Source: a bacterium (GTDB taxonomy: Bacteria > Patescibacteria > Paceibacteria > UBA9973). From it: a stretch of 6,561 nt of DNA. Of this stretch, positions 1 to 4,786 are shown piece by piece (position 1 is the stretch's first letter; each line of letters begins with the position of its first letter). Where the stretch lies: contig JAKALG010000045.1 of assembly GCA_021813235.1 (NCBI GenBank), positions 1 to 6,561 on the forward strand, written 5' to 3'. Position numbers and translations under genes: made by a program. The notes below the pieces were generated by a model. It was not told the origin of the DNA and did not search any database. It saw only the letters and a program-made list of their open reading frames with translations.

Positions 1-1450
1 TATAAATCAAAGATAGATTGTCAGTTCCAAACTTTTCTCCGTCAAAACTAATTTTTTCAGGAAAAATTTGTTTTTGGAACCTCATAGTAAAGGCATAATT
101 TGTATTTTTTAGACGAATCCAAGTTTTTGCCGTCTCTCTCACAAAATTAAAACAATAGTTAAGAGCTTCTTCCATATCAAATTCCTCAATGTGATTGTCT
201 TGAAGCAACTGCCGTTTAGAATACATTTTTCTATTGATAACTTCTTTCTGCTCCAAAAATTCTTCGTCTGAATATTTACCCATTCTATGTAAGTCAAAAA
301 TTTTCTGTCGTTCCTGTTCCAATTTTTCTATTTCAATTCTGATTCTTGTATTATTCTCATCTAGCTTCTTATAATTATTTTGCCAAATATCTAAAACAAT
401 AGCCTTAAATATTTTCTCATATTTTTTCTCTGGAGTTAATTCGTTTAGGTATTCTATAAACAACTGCTCAAAAGTTTCTTTAGGTATAAATTTTGCTTTT
501 GGACAATTTTGTTTATGGTGGTGATAATAACTGTATCTTCCGCTTTTTGTTGTGTTTCCAGTAATAGACTTACTGCAATGAGAACACTCACATATTCGTC
601 TAAGTGGAAAATCTGGATTTAACACAGACCGATTCATTTTGATATACTTTTTTCTGTAACCTTTCTGACAACGCATAAATAAGTCCTCATTAACTATCGG
701 TTCAAAATCTCCCTTTATATCTAAACCCCAGACTTTTATTCTTCCCATGTATAGCGGATTTTTTAGAATTTTCTCAACCATCTGCATACAAAGTGGTTTA
801 CCTTGTTTTGTTATAAAACCCCTAGTGTTCATGTATTCAGCTAGAGAAAGATAAGTGTAAGAACCTTTTGCATATTCTTCAAATAACGTTACTATAAAAG
901 GAGCTGTAGTGGCTTCTGGGGCTATATTAGAGCCTTTATAGGGTCTATGATAACCAAGTGGGGCTTGCCATACCCAAACACCTTTTTTTATCTTTTCCAT
1001 CATTCCACCTTTAGACCTTTCTGTCCTAACATTGTTATCAAATTCGGCAAAAACAGATATTATACCTTCCATAACTCTACCAATTGGGGTTTCATTTATT
1101 GGTTCTGTCACTGAACGAAGAGCCACTCCATATCGTCTTAGCGTAGTTTGAGTAACTACGTGGTCATTTTGATTGCGTGCAAAACGGTCCAATTTATAGA
1201 CAACAAAATGAGTGATTTTATTTTTTCTATTACTGCAAAAATTAATGGCTTTTATAAATTCAGTTCGATTTGCTGTCTTTGCCGATTCTCCTTTTTCAAT
1301 AAAGGTTTCCAAAATTTTTATATTATTCTTTATAGAATATTCTTCACAATACCTTTGTTGTGACTCAAGACTGGTATTCTCAACTTGTTCCGTTGAAGAA
1401 ACCCTACAATAAATTATTCCTCTCTTTTCCTCTAATTGTTCCATGTTCAT
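1..1450 (-). CDS. Large serine recombinase, C-terminus cut by the window edge
   Basis: This is a site-specific DNA recombinase of the large serine family, which cuts and rejoins DNA through a covalent phosphoserine link. At least 483 residues are visible and no stop is reached at base 1. The resolvase-type catalytic domain spans about residues 11-155. It shows Y-C-R-V-S-S with probable nucleophile Ser18, K-L-D-R-F-A-R-N at 86-93, and T-P-I-G-R followed by E-F-D-N-N-V-R-T-E-R on the long helix. A 'Recombinase' DNA-binding domain follows (about 155-275), then a zinc ribbon (Cys287/289/292, His310-312, Cys316). A charged, probably coiled-coil stretch covers about 357-415. The start is taken at 1450 because GGGAGAG (1465-1459) lies 8 bases upstream and the ATG overlaps the upstream TGA as ATGA; a second ATG at 1444 is possible. 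It probably moves or inverts a DNA element, but its target is not visible. Confidence 0.95.
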   Translation of the reverse strand, partial: MNMEQLEEKRGIIYCRVSSTEQVENTSLESQQRYCEEYSIKNNIKILETFIEKGESAKTANRTEFIKAINFCSNRKNKITHFVVYKLDRFARNQNDHVVTQTTLRRYGVALRSVTEPINETPIGRVMEGIISVFAEFDNNVRTERSKGGMMEKIKKGVWVWQAPLGYHRPYKGSNIAPEATTAPFIVTLFEEYAKGSYTYLSLAEYMNTRGFITKQGKPLCMQMVEKILKNPLYMGRIKVWGLDIKGDFEPIVNEDLFMRCQKGYRKKYIKMNRSVLNPDFPLRRICECSHCSKSITGNTTKSGRYSYYHHHKQNCPKAKFIPKETFEQLFIEYLNELTPEKKYEKIFKAIVLDIWQNNYKKLDENNTRIRIEIEKLEQERQKIFDLHRMGKYSDEEFLEQKEVINRKMYSKRQLLQDNHIEEFDMEEALNYCFNFVRETAKTWIRLKNTNYAFTMRFQKQIFPEKISFDGEKFGTDNLSLIY

Positions 1451-1641
1451 ATTGTATGCTCTCCCAATTTATTTGTTAATGACCCAACGGGAGATTTGGA
1501 ACCAAATTTTTGGCTACACCAATCATCAAAAATCAACTCCCCAAACTCATAAAAAGAATTACGAATATCTTCAAGTTCTTTATCACTAATACTAGAAGTT
1601 AATTCAGGATCTATTTTTCTTATTTTTTCTAATGATATCAT
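1447..1641 (-). CDS. Small 64-aa protein coupled to the serine recombinase
   Basis: This is a 64-residue protein of unknown function. Its stop codon overlaps the recombinase start (ATGA, 1447-1450), a classic sign of translational coupling, so the two are probably made in a fixed ratio. The chain is acidic and probably helical: D-P-E-L, then S-D-K-E-L-E-D-I-R, an aromatic/acidic stretch (F-Y-E-F-G-E-L-I-F-D-D-W), then K-F-G-S-K-S-P-V-G. It has no membrane segment or signal peptide. From memory, similar short proteins sit before recombinases in other CPR genomes, but I could not check this. A TGA lies directly upstream in frame, so the ATG at 1641 is the earliest possible start. No clear Shine-Dalgarno is seen. 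A directionality factor or recombinase partner would fit the position, but that is inference. Confidence 0.72.
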   Translation of the reverse strand: MISLEKIRKIDPELTSSISDKELEDIRNSFYEFGELIFDDWCSQKFGSKSPVGSLTNKLGEHTI

Positions 1642-1686
1642 TCAAATCTTGAACGATGTGGTCTTTATACGTATTTATTTTTAAAT

Positions 1687-1721
1687 AAAAAAACGGCCAA
1701 TACGTTTTTAACGCATCACCG
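1687..1721 (-). terminator. Intrinsic terminator inside the recombinase leader (putative attenuator)
   Basis: Read on the minus strand, a stem of about 12 pairs forms from 1721 to 1694, with some G-T pairs, one bulged G and an AAA loop, and runs directly into seven Ts (1693-1687). It lies between the predicted promoter (1799-1771) and the first gene (start 1641), and no minus-strand gene is seen upstream that it could close. It would therefore stop most transcripts before the recombinase genes unless overridden. A small hairpin, GGGA-GAAA-TCCC (1752-1741), precedes it in the same leader. No convincing antiterminator was found. It could instead be a relic terminator of a lost upstream gene. 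Confidence 0.5.
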
Positions 1722-1770
1722 CCTTTTGTTAGGTTAGGTAGGGATTTCTCCCCAATATTCAATTACTGGT

Positions 1771-1799
1771 ATAATAATATTTTCCTTTTAAAATTGCAA
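1771..1799 (-). promoter_or_regulatory. Probable promoter of the recombinase operon
   Basis: On the minus strand TTGCAA (1799-1794) and TATTAT (1776-1771) are separated by exactly 17 bases, a good vegetative sigma-factor spacing. Transcription would start near 1764, giving a leader of roughly 120 bases that contains the putative attenuator. The same -35 hexamer and spacing recur at 5399-5371. Confidence 0.5.
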
Positions 1800-1881
1800 G
1801 GGGGTAAAATTTAATTTTATTAATTTTTATTAAATTTCTCTGTTTTTTCTCTGTTTTTTATAAAATGCAATTGAGTTATAC

Positions 1882-1948
1882 TAGACTACTTTTATATTTT
1901 ATATTTTTTGATATAATAAATTTATAACTTAATAGTAAAAGTAGCCTA
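1882..1948. repeat. 13-base inverted repeat centred on a -10 box
   Basis: TAGACTACTTTTA (1882-1894) and TAAAAGTAGCCTA (1936-1948) are inverted copies matching at 12 of 13 positions. The 41 bases between them are almost pure A/T and hold a TATAAT at the centre. The arms may be operator half-sites or a recombinase-related site. Formation by chance in AT-rich DNA cannot be excluded, although the arms contain G/C bases. Confidence 0.45.
1905..1917 (+). promoter_or_regulatory. Probable promoter (-10) for the structured RNA
   Basis: TATAAT (1912-1917) sits inside the 13-mer TTTTTGATATAAT, which recurs exactly at 4768-4780 before another gene. No good -35 is seen at the expected distance. Transcription would start near 1924, just before the run of hairpins at 1951-2078. 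Confidence 0.5.
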
Positions 1949-1950
1949 AA

Positions 1951-2078
1951 CCTTTAGAAATAGAGGCATGGTGAAAAAAGTCGGATTAGGAATAAAGAAC
2001 CCGTCATGGGGTCGCCTAATCCGCCATATAGGGAAACCTATATGAGAGACTTCGGTCTCTACCCGTGATGGGCTTTTT
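1951..2078 (+). ncRNA. Putative structured RNA with pseudoknot and terminal T run
   Basis: The following pairings can be read directly. Hairpin 1 (1951-1966) has 6 pairs and a GAAA loop. Helix A pairs 1982-1990 with 2015-2023, 9 perfect pairs. Hairpin C (2025-2044) has 8 perfect pairs and a GAAA loop. Hairpin D (2045-2060) has 6 perfect pairs and a C(UUCG)G loop. Helix B pairs 2000-2010, inside the loop of A, with 2062-2072: 11 pairs, two of them G-U. A and B interlock, so the fold would be a pseudoknot with C and D stacked inside. Helix B runs straight into CTTTTT (2073-2078), so it may also act as a terminator. A promoter-like TATAAT lies just upstream and the gene at 2123 just downstream. 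It may be a free-standing small RNA or a cis-acting leader that controls that gene. The order of helices does not match HDV-like, twister or pistol ribozymes, or a riboswitch I know. Confidence 0.6.
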
Positions 2079-2111
2079 GCTGTCTAGTTAGTAATTATTT
2101 ATTAGTTAACT

Positions 2112-2117
2112 TATAAA
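2112..2117 (+). promoter_or_regulatory. Possible -10 for a leaderless mRNA
   Basis: TATAAA lies 5 bases before the ATG at 2123, so transcription would begin at or very near the start codon. This fits the absence of a Shine-Dalgarno. No good -35 is visible, and read-through from the RNA upstream is the alternative. Confidence 0.3.
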
Positions 2118-2122
2118 AAACT

Positions 2123-2812
2123 ATGAAAAAATACATTTTAGTTTTGATTATAGGCGTTCTTTTAGTTCCTTTTGTTTCTAGTGCAAGGTTAGCATTTGTT
2201 AGCAGTTTAAATGCTACTGAAGAACAAAATAAAGAAGCGGCGCAGGTAATTATAAAAATGAATGAAGCTTGGGATAATGCCCATGCTCCTGTTGATACCA
2301 CAACTCCTCCTACAAAAGAAACTCTGCCAACTATAACTCCATCAGAACCCACAGTTCCTTTTACACCACCACAACCTGAACCTGAAGTGACTTATAACCC
2401 AAGTGAAGGATTTGTGCCAGCTCCTACAACTCTTGATTTACCGCAAGGAGGAGTAGAACCTGATACAACTCAAGAATTTCCTAAAGAGATTCCTGCGATT
2501 GCTCATGTTCCAGTATTTACCACTTTTTTATCAGTAAGAACTAATAGTCCTGACAAAGTTCCGCAAATAAAAGCATTACAAAGTTTGCTTATCTATTTAG
2601 GAAATTATTGGAAACTGGATCCTTCTGGTAAATCAATGGCTATACAAGACTGGCACCCTCAAGAAGAAATAGATGGAAAGTTTGGCAATAAAACTCTTAA
2701 TGCCCTTATGAATTTCCAGAGTATACATAATCTGGTTCCAGACGGAAAATTTGGTCCTTTAACACGTGCTGTAGCAGAAGTTGAATTAGAAAAGATACAA
2801 AACGGTAATTAA
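2123..2812 (+). CDS. Exported peptidoglycan-binding domain protein
   Basis: This 229-residue protein is predicted to be exported and to hold onto peptidoglycan. Residues 1-21 form a signal peptide: K-K, a hydrophobic core, then S-S-A with likely cleavage after Ala21. A region of about 30 residues that is probably helical follows, then a Pro/Thr/Glu-rich linker (about 55-105) typical of wall-spanning stalks. The C-terminal domain (about 146-222) is of the PG_binding_1 type, with K-A-L-Q-S-L-L, D-G-K-F-G (184-188), N-F-Q (197-199), D-G-K-F-G-P-L-T-R (207-215). No catalytic hydrolase or L,D-transpeptidase domain and no cysteine is present, so it is probably a structural or tethering protein. It lies 44 bases after the structured RNA and heads a run of three plus-strand genes. 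No Shine-Dalgarno precedes the ATG, which supports leaderless translation. Such domain-only proteins are common in CPR bacteria. Confidence 0.88.
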   Translation: MKKYILVLIIGVLLVPFVSSARLAFVSSLNATEEQNKEAAQVIIKMNEAWDNAHAPVDTTTPPTKETLPTITPSEPTVPFTPPQPEPEVTYNPSEGFVPAPTTLDLPQGGVEPDTTQEFPKEIPAIAHVPVFTTFLSVRTNSPDKVPQIKALQSLLIYLGNYWKLDPSGKSMAIQDWHPQEEIDGKFGNKTLNALMNFQSIHNLVPDGKFGPLTRAVAEVELEKIQNGN

Positions 2813-2822
2813 CATCTTAACC

Positions 2823-2842
2823 CAGAGGCTTTATGGCCTCTG
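2823..2842 (+). other. Intergenic hairpin without a T run
   Basis: CAGAGGC (2823-2829) and GCCTCTG (2836-2842) form 7 perfect pairs around a 6-base loop, 11 bases after the stop of the peptidoglycan-binding gene. No T run follows, so it is unlikely to terminate efficiently. It may protect the upstream message or lower expression of the genes downstream. Confidence 0.5.
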
Positions 2843-2855
2843 AGACTAGGATATT

Positions 2856-3056
2856 ATGAAACAAACAATATTTAAATACATTTCAAAAATCGTGGCTGTC
2901 TATATAGCACTTTTGTCCGCTTTTATGCTATTTAATGCCTTCTCCCCAGATTATCTTTTTAAAGACCCAACCCAAAAAATCAACATTGTTATTATAAGTT
3001 TAATATTATTCCACTGGTCCTATGGAATGTTTAAGAAAAAATATGAAAATATTTAA
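2856..3056 (+). CDS. Small two-helix membrane protein
   Basis: This is a 66-residue protein of unrecognised family. Two hydrophobic segments (about residues 8-28 and 42-60) flank a short polar loop with F-S-P-D-Y-L-F-K-D-P. The C-terminus is basic (K-K-K-Y), which suggests that both ends are cytoplasmic with a short outer loop. A weak Shine-Dalgarno (AGGA, 2848-2851) precedes the ATG. It follows the peptidoglycan-binding gene by 43 bases and overlaps the next gene by 14, so the three probably share a transcript. Its role is unknown; an envelope function is suggested only by context. Confidence 0.65.
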   Translation: MKQTIFKYISKIVAVYIALLSAFMLFNAFSPDYLFKDPTQKINIVIISLILFHWSYGMFKKKYENI

Positions 3057-3270
3057 AGAAATATCAGTAAAATTAAATAGCTGGAAGTTTATTATTCTAG
3101 TGATACTTATAATAATTAGTGGTGCTTTTTATTGGTATGAATGGAGACCAAGTAAAGTCTATTCATATTGTGATAAATGGGCTAGAGAAACAGTTAAAGT
3201 AGAAAAAGAAGATTATTTCAAAACTTATGATTTTGTATACAAAATTTGTTTAAGGGAGAAAGGATTTTAA
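3043..3270 (+). CDS. Small membrane-anchored protein with W-R-P and two-cysteine pattern
   Basis: This is a 75-residue protein. A short basic N-terminus precedes one membrane helix (about residues 14-32). The segment after it starts W-R-P-S (34-37) and contains Cys43 and Cys69, ending Y-K-I-C-L-R-E-K-G-F. It probably faces the outside, where the cysteines could pair. From memory, small proteins with a helix, W-R-P and a terminal C-L-x-x-K-G are frequent in CPR genomes, but no function is known to me and I could not search. I chose the ATG at 3043, overlapping the upstream gene by 14 bases, because it gives the usual short basic N-terminus. The in-frame ATG at 3022 would add seven residues, also without a Shine-Dalgarno. 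Translation is probably coupled to the gene before it. Confidence 0.68.
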   Translation: MKIFKEISVKLNSWKFIILVILIIISGAFYWYEWRPSKVYSYCDKWARETVKVEKEDYFKTYDFVYKICLREKGF

Positions 3271-3273
3271 AAA

Positions 3274-3314
3274 ATAAGTAAAAAATATTCCTGTTTTTTA
3301 GTTATCATTTTTTT
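3274..3314 (+). terminator. AT-only hairpin with T run after the small membrane genes
   Basis: Bases 3274-3285 pair with 3294-3305 (11 pairs and one G-G mismatch, all A-T), and a T run at 3308-3314 follows. The stem is weak for a terminator because it has no G-C pairs, but its position just after the stop at 3270 fits. Confidence 0.35.
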
Positions 3315-3334
3315 AACATACTATAAACTATTGA

Positions 3335-3360
3335 AACCCAAATTACACATTTGAGTTGTT
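3335..3360. terminator. Weak hairpin between convergent genes
   Basis: CAAAT (3339-3343) and ATTTG (3349-3353), extended outward by three more pairs past a C-A mismatch, form a stem directly beyond the minus-strand stop at 3361. The following bases are only partly T-rich on either strand. It may act as a weak bidirectional terminator. Confidence 0.3.
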
Positions 3361-3999
3361 TTAATTACTTGTGCTGATTGAACAATTGCTTCCTGTTGAG
3401 CAATTATAAGAAATATCAATCTCTTCAATTTCTCCATTTCTTAGTGTTGAACTAAAACCTATAACACTTTTTGAGTCACTTTGGTTTTGATTAAGCATTT
3501 TTAACCAATCACCTGAAATGGTTTCAATGCCATTATTATCTATCTGTTCATAAAATACATTTGATAAATCAAAAAGAAATTCAGTGCTCTGTTCAGATTT
3601 TGGAGTATTTAAGCTTTTATCCTGTACTAACCATCCGCCAATTTGTTGTGCTGTATGGTTATTTTGTAATTTTAAATATATTTTATCATATATACTTAAT
3701 GATTTATTATTAACGTTTGCTTTTATATATAAATAACCATGGTCAATAGAGCCAATTACAGAAATATGCTTACTAAAAGAACTGTCTGGCTTCCCATTAC
3801 TGGAACTATTATTAAAATCTTTTACAACTAAAACTTTATTTATTAAATCTTTTTCTTTATAGGGAGCTGGAATAGGTGTTGGTATATTTTCAACAGTATC
3901 ATGCTTAAGCACTAAATTAGATGTTAGTGTTAAAGTAATTGCAACTCCAATAATAGAAACTATTTCAATAATATGATTAAATTTGTTAGTCTTTTCCAT
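3361..3999 (-). CDS. Membrane-anchored extracytoplasmic protein of unknown function
   Basis: This is a 212-residue protein. A short N-terminus is followed by one hydrophobic helix (about residues 9-31), a Pro-rich stretch (I-P-T-P-I-P-A-P, about 40-47), and a domain of about 160 residues rich in Ser, Asn and alternating hydrophobic residues. That domain is probably beta-rich and outside the cell, tethered by the helix. The only two cysteines, Cys200 and Cys206, lie near the C-terminus in N-C-S-T-G-S-N-C and could form a disulfide. I recognise no family. An upstream extension to 4065 is open, but the ATG at 3999 is preferred: it lies 10 bases after the stop of the preceding gene, whose stop codon the extension would run across. 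No strong Shine-Dalgarno is seen. It is the second gene of an operon with 4010-4387. Confidence 0.72.
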   Translation of the reverse strand: MEKTNKFNHIIEIVSIIGVAITLTLTSNLVLKHDTVENIPTPIPAPYKEKDLINKVLVVKDFNNSSSNGKPDSSFSKHISVIGSIDHGYLYIKANVNNKSLSIYDKIYLKLQNNHTAQQIGGWLVQDKSLNTPKSEQSTEFLFDLSNVFYEQIDNNGIETISGDWLKMLNQNQSDSKSVIGFSSTLRNGEIEEIDISYNCSTGSNCSISTSN

Positions 4000-4009
4000 A
4001 AAAAAATAA

Positions 4010-4387
4010 TTAAGCAAGGGATTCCGTCTGTATAATTTCAGATGGAATCTTTTTAATAAATACAAACCTGGCTAGTGTTAATATTAAGGTAATACCAATA
4101 ATCTCTATGTGAGTTCTAATAGATAAAGCGAGCCAATCATTTCTTATTGCATTTACAAAACCATTTTTATTCAAAAAACTCATACTAGCCAAAAGAGCTA
4201 TTGGAATATCTTTAATTACGGTAAATACACTACTAGAAATTAAATCCGAAATTGTTGGTACAGTGCTTAACAAATTAATAAACATCCAATATAAAAAAAT
4301 GATGGAACCAGCACTGAAAATAGCCATTATAGCCTTTAAATGACTCCGTATTTCTCTAAATAATTTCTTCGTCTCGTCAAATGCCAT
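4010..4387 (-). CDS. Three-helix membrane protein of unknown function
   Basis: This is a 125-residue protein with three hydrophobic segments (about residues 17-40, 54-72 and 93-111), an amphipathic basic N-terminus (K-K-L-F-R-E-I-R) and a polar C-terminal tail. I recognise no family. The reading frame stays open upstream to 4525, but the promoter TTGAAA-17-TACTAT ends at 4398. The ATG at 4399 therefore lies inside the -10 box, and the first usable start is the ATG at 4387, giving a near-leaderless message with only a few bases ahead of it. It is the first gene of a two-gene operon with the anchored protein at 3361-3999. The third helix (I-E-I-I-G-I-T-L-I-L-T-L) loosely resembles the helix of that neighbour (I-E-I-V-S-I-I-G-V). 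Confidence 0.68.
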   Translation of the reverse strand: MAFDETKKLFREIRSHLKAIMAIFSAGSIIFLYWMFINLLSTVPTISDLISSSVFTVIKDIPIALLASMSFLNKNGFVNAIRNDWLALSIRTHIEIIGITLILTLARFVFIKKIPSEIIQTESLA

Positions 4388-4397
4388 TTGTTTCCCC

Positions 4398-4426
4398 ATA
4401 GTACAGTATTTTTTATAATATTTCAA
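4398..4426 (-). promoter_or_regulatory. Promoter of the 4387-3361 operon
   Basis: On the minus strand TTGAAA (4426-4421) and TACTAT (4403-4398) are spaced by 17 bases. Transcription would start near 4391, only a few bases before the ATG at 4387, so this promoter also decides the start codon. Confidence 0.6.
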
Positions 4427-4468
4427 GATAATAATATTCATTTCTAATCCCAAGAGGTAGTCTGACAT

Positions 4469-4742
4469 AAACCTTCTATTTAAGGTTTTAAGCATATTCT
4501 TTCTGTGCCAACAAGTCCTTGCCAAACTGGGACCAAGAGTTTAGCTCTAATAAAAGTTCATTCCAATTCTTTCCCACTTGGGTCACAAAATGTGTAAAGC
4601 AGGCAAACTGCTTTGCCTGCGGACATTTTGTGAAGGTGCAGGCATAATTTTTGAGTACAAAAATAGCCGAGCCGGGGTCGGCAAACACTTACGTAGAATT
4701 TGAGCGTAGCGAAAAATTATACTTAGTGATTTGTGACCACAT
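4469..4742. repeat. Hairpin-rich island without a convincing gene
   Basis: This stretch is richer in G/C than its surroundings and packed with palindromes. AAACCTT/AAGGTTT pairs at 4469-4488, a small AGAG/CTCT stem lies at 4536-4548, and GACCAAG (4531-4537) faces CTTGGGTC (4577-4584). The longest is 4584-4632, with a 10-pair outer stem CACAAAATGT/ACATTTTGTG and a 9-pair inner stem GCAGGCAAA/TTTGCCTGC. TTTTTG-AGTA-CAAAAA follows at 4648-4663, GCCGA/TCGGC at 4666-4682 and CACT/AGTG at 4686-4728. This is what an interspersed repeat or a non-autonomous mobile element looks like. From memory, similar sequence occurs between genes in other Parcubacteria, but that is unverified. A 66-codon reading frame on the minus strand (4688-4488) crosses it and is judged not to be a gene. 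No terminal repeat or target duplication was identified. Confidence 0.5.
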
Positions 4743-4767
4743 TATTTTAGAATGCGAAGCATGCAAA

Positions 4768-4780
4768 TTTTTGATATAAT
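4768..4780 (+). promoter_or_regulatory. Promoter (-10) for a leaderless gene
   Basis: TTTTTGATATAAT, identical to 1905-1917, ends 6 bases before the ATG at 4787. The expected transcription start falls on the A of that ATG. No clear -35 hexamer is present, so promoter strength may depend on this extended T-rich -10 element. Confidence 0.6.
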
Positions 4781-4786
4781 TAAACT

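Noticed and set aside
1148..1412. Plus-strand reading frames of about 66-71 codons opposite the recombinase
   Set aside because: They lie antisense to the catalytic domain of a clear protein family and have no start signals of their own.
1982..2023. Integron-type attC site, suggested by the inverted CGGATTAGG/CCTAATCCG arms
   Set aside because: The recombinase here is of the serine type, no tyrosine integrase is visible, and the arms fit better as one helix of a larger RNA fold.
1968..2045. A 25-codon reading frame for a basic peptide (starting M-V-K-K-V-G) inside the structured RNA region
   Set aside because: The GAGG before it is only one base from the ATG and is part of a hairpin stem. 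Both longer helices and two tetraloops cross the frame, so RNA pairing explains the sequence better. A leader peptide remains a minor alternative.
1951..2078. HDV-like, twister or pistol ribozyme, or mini-ykkC riboswitch
   Set aside because: The order of helices, loop sizes and conserved bases I know for these classes do not fit. This was judged by eye only, without a covariance search.
2095..2352. An 85-codon minus-strand frame opposite the peptidoglycan-binding gene
   Set aside because: The sense strand encodes a signal peptide, Pro/Thr linker and a recognised domain; the opposite frame is a by-product of that composition.
4388..4525. N-terminal extension of the three-helix membrane protein
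   Set aside because: A well-spaced promoter (4426-4398) lies inside the extension and the ATG at 4399 is within its -10 box, so the message starts after these codons.
4488..4688. A 66-codon minus-strand frame across the hairpin-rich island
   Set aside because: No Shine-Dalgarno or promoter at the right distance; its composition follows the palindromes rather than a protein fold.
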